DNA of 64,000 nucleotides, from the NCBI GenBank assembly GCA_023101885.1, contig JALPQD010000143.1, forward strand, positions 2,976,001-3,040,000, written 5' to 3'. Under the pieces are notes generated by a model that was not told where the DNA came from, searched no databases, and saw nothing but the letters and a program-made list of their open reading frames with translations. How positions within the stretch are numbered: position 1 is the first letter of the stretch; each line of letters starts with the position of its first letter. Positions 25,101-39,400 of this stretch are shown piece by piece. Made by a program: the position numbers and the translations under genes. Source of the DNA: Typhlomys cinereus (Eukaryota; Chordata; Mammalia; Rodentia; Platacanthomyidae).

Positions 25101-28100
25101 AAAGTCATGAATAGGCTTTCCTGAAGGTGTGACATTTGTGTTTCACTTAAATAAGAAGAAGTAAACCAGGTTGTACGTGTCCTAGGCAGAGAGAATAGTA
25201 GGCATTAAAGTTCTGAGATAGGAAGAACAGTGGAAAAGAAACTTGTATGGTTATAATTGTGTCCAATGAAGGGATATGTAAAGAAGGAAGCATGGACATG
25301 GAACTTTTATTTTTTATTTTATTTAATTAATTTTTTTTTTCAATTGTGTGTGTGTGTGTGTGTGAGTGTGTGTGTAGAACCAGGGACGAATTTGGGAACT
25401 ACCATGGACCTCCTCCACCTCTTCCTTGTTTACTCTGCCCCGGGATTCACAGGCTCCGCCCTACCAGGACCAGAAACGCAGGCCGCCCCCGCTTCCGCCT
25501 GGCATCTATACGTGGGGTCTAGGATCCGAACTCAGAACCTTCTGCCTACAAGGCAGAGGCTTAACCCCTGAGCCACCTCTCCAGCACCAGACACATGGAA
25601 CTTTTAAAGAAAATATTTTAACTGTCTGTTCCATCTACTTGTCATCTGTATGTCTTTCTCTCCATATATGTGTGTGTGTGTGTGTACACATATAATAATT
25701 TAATATACTTGTATTTATTATCTCTTGTCTATCATCTATTTTTCTTACCTATTTCTGTCTATATACATGTGTGTATGAGGGCCCTATGTTGTGTGGACAC
25801 CAGGTCCTTCCACTGTGTAGGCTTCAAGGGATCCTTCTCCATGTTTGCAAGAAGTCCTCTTTGCTCCGGAGCCATCTTGCTAGGATGAATGGAAAGTCAT
25901 TATCTCCCTCATTACACACATTAAAAAAAAGTCTTGTCGGTTCTAGAGATTAGTTATTGTAAATGCCTTGCCGCTAAGTGATGAGACCTGAGCTCTGATC
26001 TCCCATCGCATGTAAAATGCCAGGCAGATGTGGTCACTCACCTGTAATTCTCACCCTGGAAGGAGGAGTCTGGGAATTTTCAGAGAAAGCTCTCTAGCCG
26101 TACTAGCCCTATAATGTCCTCTGGGCCTCACAGAGATCCAGGTAGTAAGATGGAAGAGTGATCGAGGATTATTTCTCATATCATCCTTGGACCTCCACAG
26201 GCACATATTAAGTGCACTTATGTACATACAACCGCCAACTCTCAGCCTTCCCACATACATACCTCATACATGTACATGAAAGAAAAATACTGTTTATGTC
26301 CTGACACTACTCCTAAAATTGTTTATAGATTTTTTTACTTGAATCTAAATATTTGAAGACAAAAGCGTTGTTTTTTTTGTCAGTATACTGCAATTTAGTT
26401 CTATGTGAAGAAAAGAATGTGTACATTTGATGAATGATTAAATGATTGAATAGCTGAAGGGTAATGATTAAGAGAAAAGGCATATTAAAGGATGAAAGGA
26501 AGGAGTTGAAAAAGTGATGATAAATGGGGAAAGACAGGTAAATGGTGGAAGGGCAGAAAGATAGCAGAAAAGAAGATGGAATTAATAAAGGAGTGGATGA
26601 AGGGCTTAGCAGTTAAAGCAAGCAAAAGGACTTGAGTTTGGCCCTCCAGATGCAAGGTGAAAATCCCATGTAGGCTTGGTGACCCACCTACAGAAAGCCT
26701 AGGTAAGCCTAATAGCTGGTCTGGGTTTAATTAGTGACCCCTTATCCTGATGTCACCCTTGGGCCTCCACATGCATGCATGCTCAAATGTACTCGTTCAC
26801 ATATACCTGCAACACGCATACCCACCCTTATTCAGAAAACACCCATGTACACATACATGAGTGAAAAGGAAAACTGTAAAGGAGTCAGTGTATTTTAAGT
26901 AGAAAAATAGGGGTTTTTTTGTTTGTTTGAACATTCTGTCATTAGAAATAGGGAGAAAAAGGAAATGGCAGGATATAATCTATAAACCTTTTTTGTAGTC
27001 CAGTTAAGAGGTGGATATAGATAACATAAGTTGGCAAGATTGGAGATGTGATAGAGAAAAGTAACATAATTAACTAGGAAGAAAATATACAGGGTTTAAT
27101 TTGGGATTAGATGTGTAAGATTAAGAATTGGTGGGGAGTGAAACCTAGGTTTCTAGGAGTTAGTAAGTAAATCTCAGTGGTCTTTAGATTTTCAGAGATT
27201 CTTAACTCATTATTCTTTTTCCTTGCTTTCTTCCTTCCTGCCCCTTTCCTTCTCTTTAGTTTTCTCTTATTATTTTCTGTTCTGATTCCCCCCTCCCATT
27301 CTCTCATATTATTCACTTTCTCAGAATTTTGAGATACCTTTTCCTTTGTCACTGAAGAAATAACCAGAAAACAATTGATTCAATCTTGGGTGGGATTCTC
27401 AGGATTTGGTATGGAAATCTTGTCTGGCTACAGAACAGTTATCTATTTTTCCATCTTCACCACTCAGTGGCTTTGTAACTTAAGGAAACTCTTTTAACTT
27501 ATTTGGCTCTCACTCTCATTACCCATTAAACAAGGAAAATATCTTGTGTTATGATATTGGGTTTTTGTAGAACATAAATGAATTACATATTCCCCTTTGT
27601 TATATTAATGGTAAAAAAATTTTTATGTTAAAAAACAGCACATGCTTTTGTATTTTTTTTTGTTTTTGACATGTTTGAAGTTACAGTATTTTAAGAAGGA
27701 TTTACTTTTTCCACTCTAAAAATGCAGTGAGTAGCCTATTGTTTGACCATGTGAGTTTCTTAAATGTGTGAATGCTACTAAGCAAGATTGTTTTATCTGA
27801 CTTTAGGTTATATTTTTTCACTTACAAAAATAAAGAGTTGAATTAAAAATTTTCCTAAGGAGCTTATTATATAAATGCTTTAATTTACAGGGAAAAAAGT
27901 AACTACAAAGAAACTAATGCAAAATAAATGTTCTTGGTTCCTTAAATTTTGTTTATAGTGTAATAAGGAATGAGTATGTTTATTTAGTGCTTTGTATATC
28001 AAGTGAATATAATTAAATCCTATTTTATCCACAGAGTCTCTCTTCCAACTCCTTTTGGAAATCACTGTTCGGAGTACTGGGATGAATGATAGCACAGGAC

Positions 28101-30053
28101 AGTCCTTGACGGCGCTGTCCTGTGCTTGCCTTTTTAGTCTGGTGGCTTCCTGGGGAGAAACAGGAAGAACACTTCAGGCCATCTCTGCTATCCTTACCAA
28201 CAATGGAAGCCATGCTTGCCAAACTATTCAGGTATTTCATATTTATAGTTAGAAATTTGGAAGAAGCAAAGTTATACTTCTGTTCAATCCATCAGTAGAA
28301 ATTCTCTTTTCTTTTCCTTGTTCATTATATAGTAATTGGATCTATCCAAGAGTGATATACAAATAATGTATACTATTTGATTGAAACAATATTTACTTCA
28401 CTATGTGTCTATTAAAGATAACAAAATGCATTCTGGCAAAAACTAAATCTCTAATCTTAGTTACAATTAAGGAATGAAAATATAAAGAATAGTCACATTA
28501 GAAAAATGCCGAGTCAAACTCCTGGAAATGAAAAATCAAATAGTTACAATGCAAAAATTAAAGGATGGTTAAAGGACTGGTAATATATTTGGACAATGAA
28601 ATAGTAAGCTGAAGGTAAGAAAGGAAGAAATTATCCATAGTGCAGCACAGAAAGAAAATATAAAAAATAAGGTAATCATGGATAGAGAATTAGAATGCTT
28701 AATATGGGCTGGAGAGATGGTTCAGGGATTAAGACTCAGCTTCAGAAGCAGAAGGTCATGAGTTCAGATTTTAGGTCCCACATAGAAAACGCCAGGTGGC
28801 AATGGCAGCGGCCCTCCACAGGGACATTCCTTCTGATACACACACACACACACAAAATAAATAAATAAGTAAATAAAGTTCTTTAAAAAGCCTAATAGAT
28901 TAAATCCTAATGTATTACCGGGATCTGAGTTCTAGAAAGTAACTATAGATTTTAAAGACAGAGTACTTGGAGTAACAGCCAGGATTTTACAAAATTGCAG
29001 AAATAACACAAAATTCTTAGAAGAAATCTAGTTTTCCAAACTTTTTATTTCTTAAAGATGAACTTTTAGGTAGTGCTTTTGCACATAAATATCCCTAATG
29101 TTTTGTTAGAAATGATGTATTATAATAATAAGTGCTGTACTTTGTTTGTTTTGAATTGGAATATTTAAACACATCTTTTCATGTTTTCTCTTCCGAATAG
29201 GTGCCAACAATACTGAATTCACTACAGAGAAGTGTACAGGCAGTTTTGGTAGGAAAGATTCAGATCCAGGACTGGTTTAGCAATGGCATTAAGAAAGCAG
29301 CTTTAATGCACAAGTGGCCATTAAAAGAAATATCTGTTGACGAAGATGACCAGTGTCTGCTTCAGAATGATGGATTTTTTCTTTACCTGTTATGCAAGGA
29401 TGGATTATACAAAATAGGCTCTGGATACAGTGGAACAGTTAGGGTAATGTGATTCCTTACACTCCTTGATGATATTAGAGTAAGAGCTGTAACTGAGGGA
29501 TTTGGGTTCTATTATGTTTCTACTTCCATTTGTAGAGTATATGTAATTTTATGTATTAAATTTTCTTTGACAGTTATAATCAAAATATATGTATTGAATG
29601 CAATTTGTGTATATGTATTAGCTTTATCGATAATTATTCTATTCATTGACTAACTTTTGTTATTTTTCAGGGTCATATATATAATTCTACATCCCGCATC
29701 AGAAACAGGAAAGAAAGAAAATCTTGGTTAGGGTATGCTCAGGTAAGAGAAAATTCTCAGTAAGCTATGTTTTCTTCACTTTTAAAACATTCTCAGGGCT
29801 GGAAAGATGGCTCAGGAGTTAAGACTTTGCTTAAAAAGCAGAAGATCCTGAGTTTGTATCTCTAGGGCCCATATAAAATCCCAGGCGGAAATGGTGGCAG
29901 CCTGCACTTCTGGCCCTGGTGGACTAAACCTGGGAAATTCCAGAATGAAGCAAAAAGGAAGTAGAAGCTATCCAGGATGATTCCTGATATCACCCTTGGT
30001 CCTCCACAGGGAGGGACACACAGTGCTTTCTGGTACACACCAATACACACACA

Positions 30054-30100
<47 letters not shown>

Positions 30101-30357
30101 TAAAATTAAAAAATATTTTTTAAGAAAGCAGAAATTATTGGTATATTGGAAATGTCCAGCATTTCTGGAGAAATGTGTCAGTGATTAAAACTCTGCCTTT
30201 GGATCCCAGACACTATGTAAAAAATCCCAGGTGGAAATGCTGATGGCCTGCACTTTCAGCCCTGGTGAGTGGAGCCCTCCCATAAAGGAGGTAGAAGCAA
30301 TCCAGAATGACTTCCAAAGTCACTCTTGGTCCTCCACAGGGACACATAGTGCCATCA

Positions 30358-30408
<51 letters not shown>

Positions 30409-33400
30409 ATGCGCGCGCGTCCTAGCAACTAAAATTCACTTGCACACATATTTAAAGTTTAAAGAAAGCAAATTCTTAAAAAAAAAAAAAAAAGTGCTCA
30501 AACTTAAAGCAATTTATCTGGAGATGTATATTTTTACAAATATGGCTGTAATAATGGTACAGTATAATGTTAAAAAAAGTTGATTCAGAATTTGTAAGTC
30601 ATTCAGTTTAAGGCCTGTCTCTGCTTAGCTTTGTGATTGTGAATATTCCATTTTGTCTGTATTACTTGTTTTTTGAAATGGAGTAAAGTACAGTCTTAGG
30701 AGCTTTTGTTTAAGTAAACCTGGGGATCAGAATCAAAACCACATTTATCACTAGCAGATCTGAGTTGGTAAAGAAAATGTGACCTGGGACCAAATTAAAA
30801 CTTTTTGCCACTATATGCTACATTCTAGTTGAGATCCTGTACCTTGCGGCAAACAGTGTTAGGCCTGCCCAGTCAGCAGCCACCTTCATGAGGAGCTTGG
30901 AAAGATCACAAGATGCAGAAAGGGACCAGGTTGCTTTTGCAGTGTTGTGGTCTCGTCTGCAACTAGCACAGAGCCAGTTGACCTCTTAGTAGGTTCCAGT
31001 CAGGTACAGTTAGTTATTCATGAAGAGGAGTATTGAAAACAGTCAGAAGGGTCAGAAGCATTTGTTTCTGTAATATTCCTGCTTATGAAACAAAGCACAA
31101 GTTCTTTTTAGAAGGTAAAAGATAAAGATTTCCCTTCACTCTCCACTTTCCTGAGCTAACAGGATCTATCATTAGAATGAAATGATGAAAGGCATGGAAA
31201 ATATTTTGAAACTGAAGAAATTGTTGTTATGTGAAGAATTATCATTCGGTGTCAATAATTGGGCACATTTTGAAAATAAAATTTAAATATCAAATTAATT
31301 GTTTGTTAAAATCCAACCTGACTGAAAATGTCTTAAATTTTATTTAGTAACTAATGTCATGTAAATTTTAATTTTATTTTTTAGAGTTGAAGTTTACTTT
31401 TCTATGTGCATTGTATGTGGGTGTGTACATGAATGTGCATGATGCATGTAATTTTGCATGAAATTCATGTTGGAGCCAGAGATTATCGAAGATGCAACTT
31501 CATTCCACTTTACATAAATTTTTTTTTCTTAGTTATTTCTTCGAGAGTGACATGTACGTGCCCATGTGGAGGTCAGGGGCAACTTGCTGGAGGTAGATCT
31601 CTCTTCTGTCATGTTCACTCTGGGATTTACTCAGGCTGCCACGTTCATGTGCAGATACCTTTACCTGCTGTGTTTCTCCGGCTCCTCCATGCTTTCTTAG
31701 ACAGGGTCTCTCCTGGAGCTTGGAGCTCATCAGTTGGCTAACCTGGCTGACAAGTGAACTCTGGATCCGCCTGTCTCTCCAACCTGCAGCCCAGTGCTGC
31801 AGTTACAGAAAAATGCCGCCATATCCACCTTTGTTTATGGGGGCTTTGTGTTCCATCATCAGGTCCTTGGGCATACATGGCAGGCACTTCCGACTGACAT
31901 CTCCCTAGACTCAGAAAAATATATTGTTACAGAAATAGTTTCAATGGCAAGTCACTGGATCTAAAACAGCTATTTTATTCATTTTGAAATATTTTATTTA
32001 TATTTATAAACAAGTATATGGTAAAGTAACAGTGATCATGATTTACTTGACAGAAAATACTCATTTTGAACAAAATGACTGTCTTGTTTCTGTGCAGTGT
32101 ATTCTAGATATATATTTGAAAATTTGTTGATTCTCAATAGTGCTATAACATTTTTCTCTGATTAAAGTATACCCATGTTATATTTTAGCCTTTACTATAT
32201 TTTAACACTAATTTATTATACGTGTATAATAAGAAGTCATGTGGCTGCTTTTTCTCTGAAGTTGACAATGAGAATTTTATTTTGACACAATAAAAATTTT
32301 ATTTTCAGGGTTATTTATTATATCGAGATATAAATAACCACAGTATGACAGCCATAAGAATAAGCCCTGAGACACTGGAGCAAGACGGTACTGTAATGTT
32401 GCCAGGTATGTTCTTTACAAATCATTTTAAGAAATGGGCATGCTAGGCCATTTAGACCTATAAAGAGCAAGCAACAAATAGTGTTTTCTTGCTTTACAAA
32501 TACATTAAAAGTTTCTTGATATGAAAAGCATTAAGTGAATAGAGGACACTAGCCATGAGAAGCAGAGTACAAGAACGTTTCATATTTGTTTTTGAATCCT
32601 TCCCACCTGTGTGGCTTTACTTTACCTTTCCCACCAAGTTTTTTTGGGATATTCAGTAGGTATAGAAATGTTATTTTGTTGCTCTTAATACAACCAGAAC
32701 AATAACCCCCACATTGCCCAATACAAAGAACCTTACTGCTTTAAGGATGCAGTTGGGTTTCCCTTTAAAGGACTTTTAGTTACAAAGTTTAAGATAGTCA
32801 AGAATTTTTAAGTCTTCCATTATTTTTATTTAGTAATAATGCTCTGATACAAAGATGGCACTTTGTTTTGTCATTGTGCATAAATATGTATCAATTAAAC
32901 ACTGCTATTTAAATCTAAGAGTAGGTTTCAAGTTTTGTGAAACACCAGGTCATTGCATAGTTTCGATTGTAAGTTCTTTATATTTATTTATATTTTGGGT
33001 GCTTTCTTAGGTTGTTTGTATTAAAGTTTTCAGTATTTAATATATAAGCAGCAATATTACTTCTACATACTTTACCTCCTGAAAATGAAAATTACTTTGA
33101 AAGAAAAAAACAAATTGAGAAATACAGTTGCTCTTTGGCTGCTTGCTAAGTTTTAAAATATTCTTACAACATCATCAGATATTTATTTGAACTTTGTTGT
33201 CTATGCATTTTTTCAAAATGATATATAGACATCATCATTAACCAAAGGAAGCATGTCATGTTCATGTCAAAAGCAGAAGGACTTTGGGAGAAAACTTAAC
33301 AAAATTATTTTGTAGCAACTTTTTAGATTATACAAACATGTTTTTTCATTAGTCTTGAAATATGTCTTTTGTCATAATGTTAATAATTTTTAAAAATGAA

Positions 33401-36400
33401 TTACTAGTATACATTTGTTGTACAAAACAATGGTATTCATGGTTACATTTTTATACATATGTATTATGTGCTTTAATTATATACTTCCACCTTACTTTTC
33501 TAATCTTGTTCTCTTTCCCCCTCTCTACTGGTCTAATGAAAAATTTTAATAACTCTCCTATACAAATTACATGGATATAAATAAGTTTTAAGTGATCATA
33601 TTTATTATGTATAATTCTTAGCTGTATAAAGTATGCTACATACGGTGTTTTGAAATTTTTGACATCCTGACTTTTTTTCCAGGTCTTTAGTTTTTATGCC
33701 TTAATTTTAATATTATAAAAATGTTGCATTGATTATCTTGAAATAACAGTCTTCCAAATTTTTTTCTTTATAAATTGTATTTGATGAGCATTCTCTGTCT
33801 GTCTCTATGCTAGTCATTTTAGGACACTGTCATAGAAGAAAATCTCCAAAAAAAATGGTTAGTTATATAAAAGAGTTGCTTCTACCTTGCTCTTCATTGA
33901 GAGTTTCACTGTGAGGAAAGTTTGAAAATATTAACCTTAATGTGTTTTATTATATTTGTTCAACCATGATTAAAATGACTTGTTAATATCCCTCTGTCTT
34001 ATTTAACCTAAGAAATGCATTTAACAATACAAGTGTGGCTTTCTGTGTTTCATAAACATGTGCTATATTCATGATGAGGAAAGAATCAAACTTTGGGAGA
34101 CTAGTCCCATGTTGTGTGTCTTCCAAGTGTGCAGATGTTGCTTGATACATTCCTGAAGATACTGTCTTACAATATTACACGATGGATAAAGAAAGGACAG
34201 AGAAAATCTTGACATCACGTGACAAGAAGACTCAGCCCTCAAGCTTGAAGAATCCAGTTGTTTGCTCATTCTTTGGCCTGGACTGCTTCTGTGGAATCTT
34301 TTGTTTTCTCTGGGATTGGTCAACTCTTGCTCTATAGCTTTCCCATCGAGTAGAGGAGGAATTATTTGCCATATTTATAGGTGGTAATGAATACCATGTT
34401 TCAAATTGATATAAATGGGTAATTCATTGAAGCTCATGTTCTAATTTGTCTTGCAGTACAGATTTTTTACACGTTATTTCAACTTAGCACAGTGCGCATA
34501 AAATACAGATCTCATTTTATTCTTGTATCTCACTTTACTTTTCAAATGTGTTCTTATGTCATTCACTGTTCATGTCTGGTGGCAGGTTGTCTCATCAAGA
34601 ATTTTTTTTTTTTTTTTTTTTTGCTACTCTTCTTTGCGCCGCTGCACTCCTCACTCCTGCATTTATCTGAAATTATAATGAGTTTTTCTTCTTTGCTTTT
34701 TAGTTTAAAATCTTACTGCTTAGAGCTTGAGAAGCATCTTTCTTGCGCCTCTTTGTATTCTGTACAGTGGACTAGGAACTCTTTCTTTCGATTTCTCCTC
34801 TCTTTGATTACCAAGTCTCTTGGGCTACCAGTGGGCCTTGTCTCCCAGTTTCTATTTCCAGTTTGTGATCACTGAATTCTCTATTTGGTAAGGGTCTGCC
34901 TGTGTTTTGCATATTTATAATAAGGAAGTATGCTAGTATGAAACTCCTGGGCAAAGATTAGAGAAACCTAACTTATTTGGGTGGGCTCCATTATATCAAA
35001 AGAGTAGAATTTTATATTTTGCTGATTCAGGTGCAGCTTAAAATGAGATTTTTTGTTGTTGTTGTACTATCATTAGTGGAGAGATTCATCCTAGTTCTTT
35101 ACAGTTATTTTAAGATGTGTGCGTGTTCTTATACTTGCTTGCTGATACTTGTTTTCCCAAAAGGATACAGTTGTACGCAGATGATTTTGCTTGTAATTTG
35201 GTGCTATTTGGTAGAAGTCACTAACACATGATCCAGTGTCCTTCTGTAATACTGGTATCCCTTGTTACAACTGAACGTGTGGATTAATTTGACCAAAGTT
35301 TCCCCTGGGATTGGTCAACTCTTGCTCTATAGCTTTCCCATTGAGTAGAGCAGTAATTGTTTGCCATATTTATAGGTGGTAATGAATACCATGTTTCAAA
35401 TTGACATAAATGGGTAATTCATTGAAGCTCATGTTCTAAAAATATATATACAATACTGAAGAAATATGATATGATAACCAAGATATTTGACTCTTTTAAG
35501 ACAAAAAGAAATTAGTATAAATTTGTTGACTCTATGAAGGATAAATGTTTAGAAAATGTAGATGTAGAAGAATGTAAATCCTAAATATGATGTAAATCCT
35601 AAATATGATGTAAATCCTAAATATGCACAAATATATTTTGATTTTCTAAATGGAAAGTGTACATCTTGATTAACTGTTTCAGAAAGCAAGGGATATCTGT
35701 AGTTGGACCATAGACTTCAAATACAGAAGCTTTAGGTCTATCTGTATTTTTCCATGACACTAATGACGGTGATGTATGTCTCATGGTAGTGTTGCTTACA
35801 TTGCATGTGATTGTATTGAAATGATTATAACCAACAGTAGCGTTTGTTCCTCATGATGCATGTTCAACTCTTAGATGATATCTGATACTAATTCATTTTG
35901 AAATTAGGTGGCATCCTGGGTCCTTGATTATGCAAGATAAATGGAAGTACAAAGTGTGATCAGTATTTTTAATTGAATTATTTAGTTTTTGCTTACTTGT
36001 TTTATTTCTTTAAAAAAGTTGCCTTTTGAGTTTGTCTGTCTTTATTATGTGGAGAACCCTTATTCTTCAGCAGAGGAGTAAAATCATTTGTGGGTTGCTT
36101 AACTTACATCGTAATATAGTTACTTTTCTTTCTTTTGCACAGATTGCCACACTGAAGGTCAAAACATTTTATTCACTGATGGAGAGTATATTAATCAGAT
36201 AGCTGCTTCAAGAGATGTAAGTGCTCTAAATCATCAATATCTGTTAATCATGAAACCCCTATGTCCTAAATATTTAGTTTTATTATGTAAGAAAAAGCTG
36301 ATCTGTGGACCTTTTCTTTGTTTGCTTTATTTATTATTTGTTTTAGGATGGCTTTGTTGTCAGGATATTTGCCACAAGCACTGAACCTGTGTTACAACAA

Positions 36401-39400
36401 GAATTACAACTTAAACTGGCCAGAAAATGCTTACATGCCTGTGGTATCTCACTGTTTGATCTGGAGAAGGATTTGCATATTATAAGTAAGACTGCAAAAT
36501 GAGTCTTTTCTCTTTTATTCTTTTAAGAATTCCCTTTGTATTTTCAGCATTTCAGCTTATAGTTTAGTAGTTTTATTGGGTCTGTTATATGAACAAAATT
36601 GTGGTTAATATGTAGAAGTTATTAAGAAATATGACCTATAAGTAGAATGACATTAGAAAGCTATTTAAGAAAGTGATTAAATACTGACATTTCGCAGTTA
36701 TCCCTTTAAATAGAGCAAAAGAAAATTAGCTTACATTTCATAAGAATTAAATAATTAAATAATTTTAAAATATAATTGCTGCTACAGCATATGCATAATT
36801 TTCATTAAAATCTTTAAGTTTTATTTGAACCTACTTTCAAGCTATCCATAGACTGTCCCTATAGATTGTAAAATTGGTAATTGACCCAGTTTTTTATGTT
36901 TTTATGTTTTATGAGTAATAGGCATCTCTAGTTCTACAAAGGTGTACTGTTTTGCTTGTCTTAACACTCAAGGTTTATTAGTTCAGTTCTTTAACTTATG
37001 GGCACATTTGTAAAACTTACTTTTTTTGGTCATCACCTCATGAATTCTAATAACTTTAGTCCTTTATCTTACTTGTTTTCCTAAGTAGGATTTTTGTATT
37101 TCTTCCATAAATAAATATACTGAATTAAGCTAAAAATGTTTTTCTTAAAACCTAATTAGTAGTTCATATGACTGAGCAAAAATAAAATGTTCTACATATG
37201 AAGTTGTAATTTAAAATTTGGAAGTACGTATATTAATATATGCTTAAATAGTCAATATAGGAAGTTTTCATCCCTCTCTAAGGGAGCATGCACTGTAGCC
37301 TGTACTCCTGTTCACCTAGCAGTAGTTATCTGTGAACCTAGCAATAGTGATCATTTTTGTACTTTCATTAGGCAACCCAAAGATCTGTGCACAGTGCAGA
37401 ACATTTCCTATTAGTCTGTGTATTCTTTGTCACTAAAGAAATTGAAACCGCATTGTCTCTCTGATTAAGAGCATTGTATGTTCAAAGGATTTAAGTTACC
37501 CGACAAATGGAAGAGTGTTTGGGACAGGACTGCATGATGACTTTTAGAAACAAGTCATAATTCTCAGTGATGGTGTCATGTCTTTCAATCACTTCCCAAA
37601 TGTAGCAATTTATTGAGCTACTTTTTCTCAGATCATATCACAGCTCTTTGATTTCATGTCATGCTCTTGTTACTTCATGTTGAGAAATTATTTAGAAAAG
37701 TGAAATCATCATGCAGACTGTTCAGTTATTTTGCATAATAATAATATTCTGTAGTAATATTCTGCTCCCACTGACACTGTCAGATTCCTAAGAAAACATC
37801 CATGTTTTTAGTTTATTTTGTTTTAGAGTGGCATATTCTATACAAGTATCACAGCTTCTTACATACTAGCAAAATTATTCTAAACTTTTTCCTCTATTTA
37901 AAAAAAGGAAATTCAGTCAAATTTTCTCAAAATGTGTTAGTTTAGACTTAATTTTGTGGTGAAAACTTTATAATGCAATTTGTTTCTGTTCTCAGAGACT
38001 TGTCATTACTTTTTACAGGTTTACATTGAAAAGTATGGTTTTTAATATACTAATTTTTCATAATATACATAGATTGCATCCTCCTGTGTCAGAAAATTTT
38101 GTGTTAAAGCCAAATTCTTTTTTTTTTCCAGCTCATACAAACTTATTAGGTACAACCGTTCCCTCCCTTCCTCCTCCTCCCCCCTGTACTCCCTACTCCC
38201 CCTCCCCACCCTTCTCCCTCCCCATCCCCCAGTGCCTCCCGCCCCAATTCCCAGAGAGTCCTTTCTTGTGCATGTCTGATTTCCTCTGGGCCCTCCTCTC
38301 CGATGACGTACAAGGACCCAGTGGCCTTTCCCTGAACCCTTTCCCGTGTTCCCCTTAGGTATAGGAACACTGCTGTGGCTGCCAATCCTTTACCTCCAAG
38401 GCTCTTGGTGCCTTTAGCAGATGCTAGACTTTGTGAGGTCAACAGTGTGTTGGACAATGCGCAGGGCATGCAAAGTCCAATTATGATTGTAAAGCCAAAT
38501 TCTTATATAAAAACAGATTTTTATTTCTCAGAGAATACCTATAAACTATCAATTCATGTAGCGAAATATTTTGTATTTTAATATTGAACGTAATATGTAA
38601 AAAGTCTTGAAAATTAGAAAAAAATTGAATTTTCATAATATTGAAAAAAGAGAGAGCACTGGGTAGAGAATCACAGTTCCTTCATGCAAGTGTCTACGTG
38701 GATTCTTTCATACCTACAGTACTATCCCTATATGAACCTTTCTAAACTTTATATTTGCTAATTAAAATAAATAGGTTAGCTAGGCTGAAGAGATGGCTCA
38801 GGGGTTAAGACTCTGCCTCAAAAACAGAAGGTCCTGGGTTTGGATCCCAGGTCCCATGTAAAAACTCCAGGCTGAAATGGTGGCAGCCTTCACTTCTAGC
38901 CCTGGTGGTCAGAGCCTGGAAATCCCAGAGTGAAACAAAAAGGAAATAAAAGCAATTCTCAAATCACCTTTGATCCTGATACACACACACACACACACAC
39001 AAAATATAAACAAATTTTTAAAAAATAGGTGGTATACATGCTAGACATAAACTCTGTGATATAATAACTTTATCTTTCCTTGGAATATGATTTCTATTTA
39101 CATTTTTACATGTATTACCATCTTGTGCTTTGTTTAAAACAAGGTCTTGCTAGGTAGTCCATGGCCTAAAACTTATGGCCCTTTAGCCTTTGTCCCTAAG
39201 AGTTCATGGTACTTTAGCATGTGTTACCACACCTGGCACATTTTATTTTTGAATGATATTAATTTAATGTAATTGCTTTAAAGAGTGCATGTTGTACTTA
39301 CAATTATTCATATAAGGACTGAATTTGTATTTATTAGTCTTGTTGTGTTGAAGGTACAGGATATGATGAAGAGTCAGCTATTCTTGGTGCAGGAAGAGAG

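Larger units (their letters stand above)
23198..28034 (+). other. Mycbp2: Mycbp2 intron 4
   Basis: A 4.8-kb phase-1 intron. It holds an antisense B1 (24066-24182), a young antisense SINE (25310-25592) and diverged tRNA-SINEs at 25930-26285 and 26600-26870. I recognise nothing in 23198-24065, 24183-25295 or 26871-28034. The 26.4-26.6 kb part is A/G-rich without clear repeat structure. Confidence 0.85.
29743..32308 (+). other. Mycbp2: Mycbp2 intron 7
   Basis: A 2.6-kb phase-0 intron with two sense tRNA-SINEs (29796-30110 and 30163-30450), both ending in CA microsatellites, and a composite antisense SINE (31540-31875). I recognise nothing in 30451-31539 or 31876-32308. Confidence 0.85.
32406..36142 (+). 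other. Mycbp2: Mycbp2 intron 8
   Basis: A 3.7-kb phase-1 intron. It is AT-rich with no clear SINE or L1. Its notable content is a 135-bp direct repeat (34310-34444 and 35305-35439), a poly-T run (34602-34622) and a triplicated 18-mer (35572-35625). I recognise nothing else. Confidence 0.85.
36486..39353 (+). other. Mycbp2: Mycbp2 intron 10
   Basis: A 2.9-kb phase-1 intron carrying an antisense L1 3' end (38120-38489), a sense tRNA-SINE (38783-39027) and a B1 remnant (39128-39242). I recognise nothing in 36486-38104. The acceptor is AAG rather than CAG/TAG, with a modest polypyrimidine tract. Confidence 0.85.
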
